A DNA stretch of 33,011 nucleotides from CAYXGZ01 sp964464755 (GTDB lineage: Bacteria > Planctomycetota > MHYJ01 > JACPRB01), in the NCBI GenBank assembly GCA_964464755.1, contig CAYXGZ010000040.1:1-33011 (forward strand), written 5' to 3'. This document shows positions 1 through 7,206 of this stretch, one piece after another. The notes beneath the pieces were generated by a model. The model ran no database searches, was not told where the DNA came from, and saw only the letters and a list, made by a program, of their open reading frames with translations. Every line of letters starts with the position of its first letter. The stretch's first letter is position 1. A program made the position numbers and the translations under genes.

Positions 1-1584
1 GTAGGCCTCGATGACCTTCGGGTCGGCCTTCACCTCCGCCGGGGTGCCCTCCGCGATCTTCACGCCGTACTGCAGCACGACGATGCGGTCCGAGATGCCC
101 ATGACGACCTTCATGTGGTGCTCGATGAGCAGCACGGTGAGGCCGCGGTCGCGGATGCGCGCGATGAGCTTCGTGAGCTCGACGGTCTCCGACGGGTTCA
201 TGCCCGCGGCGGGCTCGTCGAGCAGGAGGAGCTTGGGCTCGGTGGCCATGGCGCGGGCGATCTCGAGCCGCCGCTGGTCGCCGTAGGGCAGGCCCTTGGC
301 GACGTCCCACGCGCGCTCCTTGAGGCCGACGAAGTCGAGGAGCTCGAGGGCCTTGCGCTTGGCGGCCTCCTCCTCGGTGCGCAGGCCGGGCAGCCGCAGG
401 GCCTGGGAGAGCCAGCCGCGGCGGAGCTTGGTGTCCATGCCCATGAGGACGTTCTCGACGGCGAGCATGTCGGGGAAGAGGCGGATGTTCTGGAACGTGC
501 GGGCGAGGCCGTTGCGCGCGATGACCTCGGGCGTGCGCCGCGTGCGGTGCCAGGTCGCGAAGGTGCCGCCGGCCCCGATGAGGAGGCCGGCCGCGAAGCA
601 GATCCACAGGAGCACCCGCGCGCCGGAGGCCGCCCCCGCGACGGGGTCGAGCTCGGCCTTCCGCGCCTCCGCCTCGGTTCGGGTGTCGAAGGGCCCCTCG
701 GAGCGGCCTCCCGACTCGAGCCAGGCCTTGCCGTCGCGCTCCACCACGGTCCCGCCGGAGCGGAGGTACGACGACAGGAACGCGGTCGCCTCGGCGGACT
801 TCTCGGGCGTGGTGACGATCGCCAGCGGCCGCGGCGAGGCCCGGGACACGAGGCGCCACTTCAGCTTGCCGCCGCGGATCGCGAGGTCGGCCAGGAACTC
901 CCGGGCCTTCTCGCGCGACGGGAAGTCCTGGAGCACGTGGCGGTTCGAGTCGAGGACGTACCAGCGCGCCGGGTCCTTCTGGAGCTGGCTCCCGTTCACG
1001 GTCGTGCGGAGGCTGCCGGCCAGCGCGAACATCCCCTCGAGGGCCTCGAGGCGGCGGGCGGCAGCGTCCTCGCGGTCGAAGGTCTCGAAGACCACGCGGT
1101 TCGCGCGGCTGCGGACGACCCACGTCCCGTCCGGGCTGGCCCGCTTCTCGAGCGAGGCGAGCCGGTTCTCCTCCTTCTCGGTGAGCAGGCCCGCGTTGAG
1201 GTGGGCCCAGAGGTCGGCGGCGGCCCGGCCCAGGGGGAAGGGCTCGTCGGAGTCCGGCGTGTTGAGGATGACGGTGGTCCGCCAGGCCGCGTCGACGTCC
1301 GACGAGAAGAGGGCCAGGCCGGCGCCGGAGACGAGGCCGACGAGGAGGATGGCCGCGGCGACCTTCCAGGTGAAGGGGCGGCGCGGGTCCCGGCCCTCGA
1401 AGAGGACCTCGCCCTCGGTGGGCTCGTAGACGCCCGTCACGGCGTTGAAGACCGTCGTCTTGCCCGCGCCGTTGGGGCCGATGACGGAGAAGACCTGGCC
1501 CTTCTCGACGGCGAAATCGACCTTGCTGACGGCCGTGAGGCCGCCGAAGCGCATGGTCAGCCCCTTCACCTCGAGCAGCGGCAT
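1..1584 (-). CDS. livG: Branched-chain amino acid ABC transporter ATPase LivG with a large membrane insertion (partial, 3' end off the window)
   Basis: Energises import of branched-chain amino acids by hydrolysing ATP on the cytoplasmic face of the LivH-LivM channel. The ATG directly follows the livM stop codon, and the frame stays open for 528 codons to the window edge. ATPase motifs are complete: Walker A GPNGAGKTT (residues 36-44), Q-loop ARTFQNIRLF (Q365), signature LPYGDQRRLEIARA (432-445), Walker B LLLLDEPAAGMNP (452-464) and H-loop IEHHM (H489). The family is usually about 250-290 residues long. Here about 280 extra residues lie between the strand ending EGRD (about 67) and TPEVIARNGLARTF. 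They comprise a hydrophobic helix (about 74-92), about 230 mostly hydrophilic residues, and a second hydrophobic helix (about 322-342). Arg/Lys clusters (RDPRR before, WHRTRRT after) place both ATPase halves in the cytoplasm and the inserted domain outside. The last residues are KVIEAY, so only a few codons are missing. The livG identity is certain; the role of the insertion is unknown. Confidence 0.93.
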   Translation of the reverse strand, partial: MPLLEVKGLTMRFGGLTAVSKVDFAVEKGQVFSVIGPNGAGKTTVFNAVTGVYEPTEGEVLFEGRDPRRPFTWKVAAAILLVGLVSGAGLALFSSDVDAAWRTTVILNTPDSDEPFPLGRAAADLWAHLNAGLLTEKEENRLASLEKRASPDGTWVVRSRANRVVFETFDREDAAARRLEALEGMFALAGSLRTTVNGSQLQKDPARWYVLDSNRHVLQDFPSREKAREFLADLAIRGGKLKWRLVSRASPRPLAIVTTPEKSAEATAFLSSYLRSGGTVVERDGKAWLESGGRSEGPFDTRTEAEARKAELDPVAGAASGARVLLWICFAAGLLIGAGGTFATWHRTRRTPEVIARNGLARTFQNIRLFPDMLAVENVLMGMDTKLRRGWLSQALRLPGLRTEEEAAKRKALELLDFVGLKERAWDVAKGLPYGDQRRLEIARAMATEPKLLLLDEPAAGMNPSETVELTKLIARIRDRGLTVLLIEHHMKVVMGISDRIVVLQYGVKIAEGTPAEVKADPKVIEAY

Positions 1585-2646
1585 CTAGGCGGCCCCCGCG
1601 CCGGGCCCGTCGGCCTCGAGGCGCTCCGCGTGCAGCTCCTCCTTGCGGCGCCGGGAGGGCAGGAGGCCCTCGGGGCGGAAGCGCATCATGAGGATGAGCG
1701 CGAGGCCGAAGACGATGAGCTTCACGTCGCTGAAGCGGAAGCTCCAGCCCCTCTCCTGCACGTACTCGTCGATGCGCGGCGTGAGGACGTTGTCGTAGCC
1801 CATCAGGACGAAGGTCCCGACGAGGGCGCCCGCGAGGTTGCCCATGCCGCCGATGATCAGGAAGCAGAGCACCGTGATCGAGCGGTTGAACGTGTAGCTG
1901 TCCGGCCCGCCCGTCGCGCCCAGCGAGGTCGCGTAGAGCGAGCCGGCCAGGCCCGCGAGCGCCGAGCCCAGCGCGAAGGCGGAGAGCTTCACGCGCGTCG
2001 CGTTGATGCCCATGCAGGTCGCCGCGAGCTCGTCCTCGCGGATCGCCATCCACGCCCGGCCCGCGCGGGACCGCTCGAGGTTGCGGAGCAGCACGACCAC
2101 GAGCACGAGGAAGCCGAGGCAGAGGTAGTAGTAGCCCCGGTAGTTGTTGGCCCAGAAGTCGCCGAGCTCCCCGGTGTCGCCCGGCAGGCGCGGGTACGGC
2201 AGCGGGTTCAGCGCCTTGGAGCCGTTGGTGATGTTCTCGAGGTACTTGATCGAGAACTTCACGACCTCGCCGAAGCCGAGGGTGACGATCGCGAGGTAGT
2301 CGCCGCGCAGGCGCAGGGTGGGGGCCGCGAGCAGCACGCCCGCGAGGCCGGCGCCGAGCGTCGCGGCGAGGGCCGCCCACCAGAAGCCGACCTGGAAGGG
2401 GAACTGCGGCACGGTCAGGATGCCCGCGATGTAGGCGCCGATGCCGAAGAAGGCCGCGATGCCGAGCTGGAGCAGGCCGGTGTAGCCGACCACGACGTTC
2501 AGGCCGAGCGCGAGGATCGCGAAGATGAAGATGTCCCTCACCTGGGGCCCGAGCCGGAGGCCGTCCGTGCCCGGCACGACGGGGAAGGCCGCCAGGACGG
2601 CGAGCGCCGCCAGCCAGCCCGCGTTCCGCTTCAGGAGGGGCAGCAC
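1585..2646 (-). CDS. livM: Branched-chain amino acid ABC transporter permease LivM
   Basis: One of the two membrane channel subunits of the branched-chain amino acid importer. The GTG start at 2646 shares its first base with the livH stop (taGTG), giving 353 residues, a normal LivM length. An in-frame open stretch continues upstream but overlaps livH and is not the start. A series of hydrophobic helices is visible, beginning with a helix near WLAALAVLAAF and then IFAILALGLNVVVGYTGLLQ. The family segment LRLRGDYLAIVTLGFGEVVK, which contacts the ATPase, is present, as is the conserved late segment FLIIGGMGNLAGALVGTF. The C-terminal tail RPEGLLPSRRRKEELHAE is charged and cytoplasmic. Translation is clearly coupled to livH upstream and livG downstream. 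Confidence 0.95.
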   Translation of the reverse strand: MLPLLKRNAGWLAALAVLAAFPVVPGTDGLRLGPQVRDIFIFAILALGLNVVVGYTGLLQLGIAAFFGIGAYIAGILTVPQFPFQVGFWWAALAATLGAGLAGVLLAAPTLRLRGDYLAIVTLGFGEVVKFSIKYLENITNGSKALNPLPYPRLPGDTGELGDFWANNYRGYYYLCLGFLVLVVVLLRNLERSRAGRAWMAIREDELAATCMGINATRVKLSAFALGSALAGLAGSLYATSLGATGGPDSYTFNRSITVLCFLIIGGMGNLAGALVGTFVLMGYDNVLTPRIDEYVQERGWSFRFSDVKLIVFGLALILMMRFRPEGLLPSRRRKEELHAERLEADGPGAGAA

Positions 2647-3596
2647 TAGACCTTCTCCCGGACCCGCGAGCCCAGCAGGCCCGACGGGCGGAACACGAGC
2701 AGGACGATGAGGATCGCGAAGACCAGGGCGCTGGTCCACTTCTCGCCGACGTACTGGCTGCCCACCGAGCGGACCAGCCCGATGATGAGCCCGCCGAGCA
2801 CCGCGCCGGGGAGGTTGCCGATGCCGCCGAGCACGGCCGCCGTGAAGGCATAGAGCCCGTTCTGGTAGCCCATCTGGAAGGACACCGTGTTGATGTAGAG
2901 GCCGTAGACGACGCTCGCCGCGCCCGCGAGGGCCCCGCCAATCGCGAAGGCGACGCTGATGACCCGGTCGACGTTGATGCCCATCAACCGGGCCGCGACC
3001 GGGTTCTGCGCCGTCGCCCGCATCGCCTTCCCGAGCTTCGTGTACTTCACGAAGACCGTGAGCCCGAGCATCAAGGGCACCGTCACGACGATGACGAGGA
3101 GGTCCTTCACCGTGAACCGGATCGCGCCGGCGCCCAGCAGGGTGGCGTTGAGCTCGCGGGGCGCGGGGAAGTCGATGTCGGCGACGCCCTTCCACACCTG
3201 GCCGATTCCCATGAACAGGAACGAAACCCCGATCGCGGAGACGAGGGGCGTCAGCTTCGGCGCGTGGCGCAGCGGCCGGTACACGACCGTGTCCACGGCG
3301 ACGTTGAGGGCGGCGCAGAAGGCCATCGCCAGCACCAGGACGAGCAGGAGGCCCCCGACGAGGCCGAAGGTGGAGGCGGCGGCGAGCCCCAGGGCGCCGA
3401 CGAGCGTCAGCGCCAGGAAGGAGCCCAGCATGAAGAGATCCCCGTGGGCGAAGTTGATCAGCTCGATAATCCCGTAGACCATCGTGTAGCCGATGGCGAT
3501 CAGCGCGAAGAGCGCGCCCGTGGTCAGGCCGTTGAGGACCTGCTGGACCAGGATCGCCAGTCCGTCCGGGTCGGCCGACGCGAGGATGAAAAGCAT
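2646..3596 (-). CDS. livH: Branched-chain amino acid ABC transporter permease LivH
   Basis: Second channel subunit of the importer, 316 residues, entirely typical of LivH. The N-terminal block QVLNGLTTGALFALIAIGY and the segment ELINFAHGDLFMLGSF are diagnostic of the family. The coupling segment GKAMRATAQNPVAARLMGIN and the late block AAVLGGIGNLPGAVLGGL are also present. No good ribosome binding site precedes the ATG at 3596. The purine-rich GGAGGGG is too far upstream and lies inside a hairpin. A candidate promoter ends 9 nt before the start codon, so this gene may begin a second, nearly leaderless transcript in addition to read-through from livK. Confidence 0.95.
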   Translation of the reverse strand: MLFILASADPDGLAILVQQVLNGLTTGALFALIAIGYTMVYGIIELINFAHGDLFMLGSFLALTLVGALGLAAASTFGLVGGLLLVLVLAMAFCAALNVAVDTVVYRPLRHAPKLTPLVSAIGVSFLFMGIGQVWKGVADIDFPAPRELNATLLGAGAIRFTVKDLLVIVVTVPLMLGLTVFVKYTKLGKAMRATAQNPVAARLMGINVDRVISVAFAIGGALAGAASVVYGLYINTVSFQMGYQNGLYAFTAAVLGGIGNLPGAVLGGLIIGLVRSVGSQYVGEKWTSALVFAILIVLLVFRPSGLLGSRVREKV

Positions 3597-3605
3597 GAAG
3601 GGGAT

Positions 3606-3634
3606 ATGAAAACCCCTCCGCCGGGGGGTGTCAA
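3606..3634 (-). promoter_or_regulatory. Candidate sigma-70-type promoter for livHMG
   Basis: On the minus strand a perfect -35 TTGACA (3634-3629) is followed by a 17-bp spacer and TTTCAT (3611-3606, four of six to TATAAT). Transcription would start at or just before the livH ATG at 3596. The spacer overlaps the downstream arm of the livK-livH hairpin, so terminator and promoter are interleaved. This is sequence pattern only. Confidence 0.45.
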
Positions 3635-3650
3635 CCGCCCGCCGGAGGGG
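3613..3650 (-). terminator. Intercistronic hairpin between livK and livH (attenuating terminator)
   Basis: Arms CCCCTCCG (3613-3620) and CGGAGGGG (3643-3650) pair perfectly, and three more pairs follow after one mismatch. On the minus strand the hairpin lies just after the livK stop and is followed by TTTT. A partial terminator here would give more livK than livHMG message, a common arrangement for binding-protein importers. Confidence 0.6.
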
Positions 3651-3665
3651 TGAGGTGGCGGAACC

Positions 3666-4874
3666 CTAATGCTCGGAGCCCAGCAGCTCCACGAACTCGA
3701 ACTTCCCGTCCTTGACGGTGTTCCCGCTCATGGTCTGCAGGGTCGTGTCGCCGTTCGCGTCGAAGGACCACCTGCCGAGGGCGCCGTCGAAATTCTTCAG
3801 GGTCAGGGCCGCCGCGCGGATCGCGTCCCGGTCCTTCCTGCCGGCGATCTTGACGGCCTCGAGCGCGACCTTCGCCGCCTCGTACCCGTAGACCGCGTAG
3901 CCCTCCGGCTGCTTGCCGTACTTCTTCACGTAGTTGTCGACGAAGACCTTCCCCTTGCCCGTCAGCTTCTCGGGCGGCAGGCCGCCGAAGGTGATGAAGG
4001 CCCGGCCATTGACATTCTCGGCGCCCGCGCTCTTGATGAACGCCTCCTCGAAGCAGCCGTCGGGCACCATGATCTTCGCGTTGAGGCCGACGGCCACCAT
4101 GTCCTTGGCCACCTGGCCCGCCTTCGTCTGGGTCGTGCCCCCGAAGTAGACCAGGTCCGGATTCTGGGCCTTCACCGTCGTCATGAGGTTCTTGAATTCC
4201 TGGGCGTTGGCGTCGATGCCCTCGTGCCCGAGCACCTTGAGCCCGACGCTCCCGCACTGCTGCTCGAAGAGGTCCGCGATGCCCTTCCCGTACACCTCGC
4301 GGTCGTCGATGATGAAGACCGTTTTCACGCCCATCTTCTTGGCCCACTCGGCGCCGACGACGCCCTGGATGTCGTCCGCGGGGACGACGCGGGTGTAGTT
4401 GACCTTGCCCGTCGGGCGGTAGACCTCCGGCTCCCCCTTGTCCCCCTTGCCGGGCTTCGTCAGGCCGGGCCAGGTGTTCGCCGGGCTGACCATCAGGATC
4501 CCGGCCTGGTTGAGCTTGGGCATCGAGACCTTCGCGGCCCCCGAGTTGTAGGTCCCGATGTAGACCATGACGTCGCCGTCCTTGATCGCCTTCTCGGCGT
4601 TCGCGGCCTCCTTCTCGGGCGTCCACTTGCCCTCGGCGGCCGTCGCGTCGTCGAGGTCCTCGTACTTGATCGTCCACTCGCCGGCCTTCCAGCCCGCCTC
4701 CTCGAAGGCCATCGTGATGCCGTTCACGATCGTGTCGGTCTGGGCCTTCGCGCTGCCGGTCCGCGGCAGGCTCGAGACGATCTTGATGAGCTTCTCGCCT
4801 CCGGCGTCCGGCTTGTCGCAGCCTCCGCAGAGCGCGGGGACGAGAAGGAGCGTCCAAAAGAAATGCGACTTCAT
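3666..4874 (-). CDS. livK: Branched-chain amino acid ABC transporter substrate-binding lipoprotein LivK
   Basis: Captures branched-chain (or related) amino acids outside the cytoplasmic membrane and delivers them to LivHM. The product is 402 residues. Residues 1-18 form a lipoprotein signal peptide with lipobox CGGC, and Cys19 would be the lipidated residue. A type-1 periplasmic-binding-protein fold follows: KIVSSLPRTGSAKAQTDTIV near the N-terminus, AVIGTYN-like ligand segment MVYIGTYNSGAAKVSMPKL, and the hinge region VFIIDDREVYGKGIADLFEQ. The C-terminal part GYAVYGYEAAKVALEAV is typical. The ATG at 4874 has a good ribosome binding site (GGGAGGA) and a clear promoter. It is the first gene of the operon, with a hairpin separating it from livH. 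The exact ligand cannot be read from sequence. Confidence 0.93.
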   Translation of the reverse strand: MKSHFFWTLLLVPALCGGCDKPDAGGEKLIKIVSSLPRTGSAKAQTDTIVNGITMAFEEAGWKAGEWTIKYEDLDDATAAEGKWTPEKEAANAEKAIKDGDVMVYIGTYNSGAAKVSMPKLNQAGILMVSPANTWPGLTKPGKGDKGEPEVYRPTGKVNYTRVVPADDIQGVVGAEWAKKMGVKTVFIIDDREVYGKGIADLFEQQCGSVGLKVLGHEGIDANAQEFKNLMTTVKAQNPDLVYFGGTTQTKAGQVAKDMVAVGLNAKIMVPDGCFEEAFIKSAGAENVNGRAFITFGGLPPEKLTGKGKVFVDNYVKKYGKQPEGYAVYGYEAAKVALEAVKIAGRKDRDAIRAAALTLKNFDGALGRWSFDANGDTTLQTMSGNTVKDGKFEFVELLGSEH

Positions 4875-4903
4875 GAGATTCCTCCCGGGCTGTTGGTGGG
4901 GCG

Positions 4904-4932
4904 ATTCTAGGCGCTGGCCCCGGCTCCGTCAA
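4904..4932 (-). promoter_or_regulatory. livK: Sigma-70-type promoter of livK
   Basis: Minus strand: -35 TTGACG (4932-4927), 17-bp spacer, -10 TAGAAT (4909-4904). This matches the consensus well and sits about 30 nt upstream of the livK start, leaving room for its ribosome binding site. Confidence 0.7.
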
Positions 4933-4960
4933 TCGGCGCCGCAGGTGATACGAGGGGGGT

Positions 4961-4989
4961 TTGCCTCCCGGCCGCCGAAAAAGTAGAGT
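4961..4989 (+). promoter_or_regulatory. gatC: Candidate promoter of gatCA (possibly leaderless)
   Basis: -35 TTGCCT (4961-4966), 17-bp spacer, -10 TAGAGT (4984-4989). Only 8 nt separate the -10 from the gatC ATG and no Shine-Dalgarno is present, so the transcript would start at or next to the start codon. It lies back to back with the livK promoter in the 123-bp divergent gap. Confidence 0.5.
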
Positions 4990-4997
4990 GGCCCCCC

Positions 4998-5291
4998 ATG
5001 CCCATCGGCCGCGCCGACGTCGACCGCCTCGCGCTCCTCGCCCGGCTCGACCTCTCCCCCGCCGAGCACGAGTCCTTCCCCGCCCAGATCGGAGCCGTTC
5101 TCGACCACGTCGACCGCCTCAAGGAGGTCGACGTCGCCGGCGTCGAGCCCTTCGCCCACACCGGGACCCTCTCCACCGTCGTCCGCGACGACGCGCCCCG
5201 CCCCTCGCTGACCCCCGACCAGGCCCTCGCCAACGCGCCCGCCCGGCTCGGCACCTACCTCGTCGTCCCCCGGGTCCTCGAGCAGCCGTGA
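4998..5291 (+). CDS. gatC: Aspartyl/glutamyl-tRNA amidotransferase subunit C
   Basis: Small structural subunit of GatCAB, which converts mischarged Asp-tRNA(Asn) or Glu-tRNA(Gln) to the amide form in organisms lacking the direct synthetases. The product is 97 residues, the normal size. The start pattern DVDRLALLARLDLSPAE and the middle pattern LDHVDRLKEVDVAGVEPF are characteristic GatC signatures, followed by VVRDDAP and the conserved end LVVPRVLE. No ribosome binding site is visible and the promoter abuts the ATG. The stop overlaps the gatA start by four bases (GTGA), so the two are translationally coupled. Confidence 0.95.
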   Translation: MPIGRADVDRLALLARLDLSPAEHESFPAQIGAVLDHVDRLKEVDVAGVEPFAHTGTLSTVVRDDAPRPSLTPDQALANAPARLGTYLVVPRVLEQP

Positions 5292-6706
5292 GCGACCTGC
5301 TCCACCTCCCTGCCCGCGAGATCGCCGCCCGCGTCCGCGCGCGGAAGCTCTCCCCCGCCGAGGTCGCCGCCGAGTTCGCGGCCCGCACCCGCGCCGTCGA
5401 CGGCTCGCTCAAGGCCTTCCTCCACGTCGGCGGCGCCGTCGGGAGGGCCGAGGGCCCCCTCGCGGGCGTCCCCGTCGCGCTCAAGGACAACCTCTGCACG
5501 ACGGACGCGCCGACGACCTGCGGCAGCCGCATCCTCGGCGACTACCGCGCCCCCTACGACGCCACCGTCGTCGCCCGCCTCCGCGCCGCGGGCGCCACGA
5601 TCGTCGGCAAGACCAACCTCGACGAGTTCGCGATGGGCTCCTCCACCGAGAACTCCGCCTTCGGCCCGACCCGCAACCCCTGGGACCCCTCGCGCGTCCC
5701 CGGCGGCTCCTCCGGCGGCTCCGCCGCGGCCGTCGCCTCCGCGCAGTGCGCCGCCTCGCTCGGCAGCGACACCGGCGGCTCCATCCGCCAGCCCGCCGCC
5801 CTCTGCGGCGTCGTCGGCTACAAGCCGACCTACGGGAACGTCTCCCGCTACGGCCTCGTCGCCTTCGCCTCCAGCCTCGACCAGGTCGGGCCCTTCGCCC
5901 GCGACGTCGCCGACGCGGCCCTCGTCGCCTCCGTCATCGGCGGCCACGACCCGCTCGACTCCACGAGCCTCCCCGGCGCCGCGCCCGACCTCCTCTCCGC
6001 CCTGGAGCGCGAGCCCAAGGGCCTCCGCGTCGGCCTCCCCCGCGAGTACTTCGGCGCGGGCCTCGACGACGGCGTCCGCGGCAAGGTCCTGGAGGCCCTC
6101 AAGGCCCTCGAGCGCCGCGGCGCCCGGCTCGTCGACGTCGACCTGCCCCTCACCCCGCACGGGATCGCCACCTACTACATCCTCGCGCCCGCCGAGGCGA
6201 GCTCCAACCTCGCCCGCTTCGACGGCGTGCGCTACGGCCGCCGCGCCGCCGAGCCCGCGAACCTCGTCGACCTCTACTCGAGGTCCCGGGCCGAGGGCTT
6301 CGGCCCCGAGGTGCGCCGCCGCATCCTCCTCGGCACCTTCGCGCTCTCGAGCGACCGCATCGACGCCTACTACCACCGCGCCCAGAAGGTCCGGACCCGC
6401 ATCGCCCGCGAGTTCGCCGGCGCCTTCGCGGCCTGCGACGTGATCGCCGGCCCGACGACGCCGACGACGGCCTTCCCGATCGGCGCCAAGTCCGCGGACC
6501 CGCTGGCGATGTACCTCTGCGACGTCTACACCGTCGGCGCGAACCTCGCGGGCCTGCCCGGCGTGTCGCTGCCCTGCGGGCTCTCCGGCGGGCTGCCCGT
6601 CGGCCTCCAGGTCCTCGGCCCCCCGGGCGCCGACCTCGCCGTGCTCCAGGCCGCCCGGGCCGTCGAGCGCGAGGTCGGGACCCTTCCGCCGCCGCCCGGC
6701 CCTTGA
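5288..6706 (+). CDS. gatA: Aspartyl/glutamyl-tRNA amidotransferase subunit A
   Basis: Glutaminase subunit of GatCAB that releases ammonia from glutamine for tRNA-bound Asp/Glu amidation. The GTG start at 5288 overlaps the gatC stop and gives 472 residues, normal for GatA. The amidase signature is complete: catalytic Lys66 in VALKDN, cis-Ser141 in PGGSSGGSAAAVAS, and nucleophile Ser165 in LGSDTGGSIRQPA, then GVVGYKPTYGNVSRYGLVAF. The late block GPTTPTTAFPIGAKSADPL and the segment YTVGANLAGLPGVSLPCG are also typical. The frame is open upstream through gatC, but that part is not the protein. No gatB is adjacent; it must be elsewhere if the complex is functional. Confidence 0.96.
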   Translation: MSDLLHLPAREIAARVRARKLSPAEVAAEFAARTRAVDGSLKAFLHVGGAVGRAEGPLAGVPVALKDNLCTTDAPTTCGSRILGDYRAPYDATVVARLRAAGATIVGKTNLDEFAMGSSTENSAFGPTRNPWDPSRVPGGSSGGSAAAVASAQCAASLGSDTGGSIRQPAALCGVVGYKPTYGNVSRYGLVAFASSLDQVGPFARDVADAALVASVIGGHDPLDSTSLPGAAPDLLSALEREPKGLRVGLPREYFGAGLDDGVRGKVLEALKALERRGARLVDVDLPLTPHGIATYYILAPAEASSNLARFDGVRYGRRAAEPANLVDLYSRSRAEGFGPEVRRRILLGTFALSSDRIDAYYHRAQKVRTRIAREFAGAFAACDVIAGPTTPTTAFPIGAKSADPLAMYLCDVYTVGANLAGLPGVSLPCGLSGGLPVGLQVLGPPGADLAVLQAARAVEREVGTLPPPPGP

Positions 6707-6731
6707 ACCGGGGCCCCCCGGACCGTACACT
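6703..6731 (+). promoter_or_regulatory. Candidate promoter of the PilZ gene
   Basis: -35 TTGAAC (6703-6708, overlapping the gatA stop), 17-bp spacer, -10 TACACT (6726-6731). The PilZ ATG is 10 nt further on and has no purine-rich ribosome binding site. This suggests a separately initiated, near-leaderless transcript. Confidence 0.45.
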
Positions 6732-6741
6732 CCCCCTCCCG

Positions 6742-7140
6742 ATGGCCGCGAAGAGCCCCCGACACTCGATCCGCATGCTCGTGGATTTCCCCGTGGAGAT
6801 CCGCGGCGAGCGAGGCCGCTTCCTCGGCAAGGCCCGCGACCTCACGGCCACCGGCGTCCGCCTCCGCGTCACCACCCGCCTGCGCCCCGACGAGCGCATC
6901 GGCCTCACCTTCAAGATCCCCGGCACCCGGGACGTCGAGCCCTGGGACTTCGTCGGCTACGTCCGCTGGGTCACCGAGCCCGACGAGGCCGGCGAGATGC
7001 AGGCCGGCGTCGCCCTGGAGTCGCCCGAGGAGATGCAGAAGCGGCTGCGGAACCTGCTCTGGAAGCTCGAGATGGGCGACGCGAAGGCCATCGAGCGCCG
7101 CCACAAGACCGTGCGGCGGGTCATCCCGCCGAAGAAGTAG
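6742..7140 (+). CDS. PilZ domain protein, putative cyclic di-GMP receptor
   Basis: A 132-residue stand-alone PilZ domain. These domains bind cyclic di-GMP through an RxxxR motif and a [D/N]xSxxG motif. Here the first is R-H-S-I-R (residues 7-11) and the second is DLTATG (about 34-39), with Thr in place of Ser, a tolerated variant. A beta-barrel pattern follows (VDFPVEIRGERGRFLG, VRLRVTTRL, WDFVGYVRWV, MQAGVALES). The C-terminal 35 residues are helical and basic (RRHKTVRRVIPPKK). The gene appears monocistronic and ends just before a strong bidirectional terminator. The output target (motility, polysaccharide or other) cannot be told from context. Confidence 0.85.
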   Translation: MAAKSPRHSIRMLVDFPVEIRGERGRFLGKARDLTATGVRLRVTTRLRPDERIGLTFKIPGTRDVEPWDFVGYVRWVTEPDEAGEMQAGVALESPEEMQKRLRNLLWKLEMGDAKAIERRHKTVRRVIPPKK

Positions 7141-7160
7141 CCCCTCCGGCCGGAAAAAGA

Positions 7161-7188
7161 AAACCCCGCGGATCGCTCCGCGGGGTTT
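7161..7188. terminator. Bidirectional rho-independent terminator
   Basis: Perfect 12-bp inverted repeat AAACCCCGCGGA / TCCGCGGGGTTT with a TCGC loop, between the convergent PilZ and HEAT genes. The plus-strand side ends in TTT, and the A-rich run just before it (AAAAAGAAAA) supplies the U-tract for minus-strand transcripts. Confidence 0.9.
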
Positions 7189-7206
7189 CCGTGTCTCCGG
7201 CGATCG

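Noticed and set aside
115..2649. A very long plus-strand open frame of 844 codons across the liv genes
   Set aside because: It is the shadow of livG and livM in GC-rich sequence: residue make-up is Glu/Arg/Ala-rich with no family pattern, while the minus strand has clear LivG and LivM.
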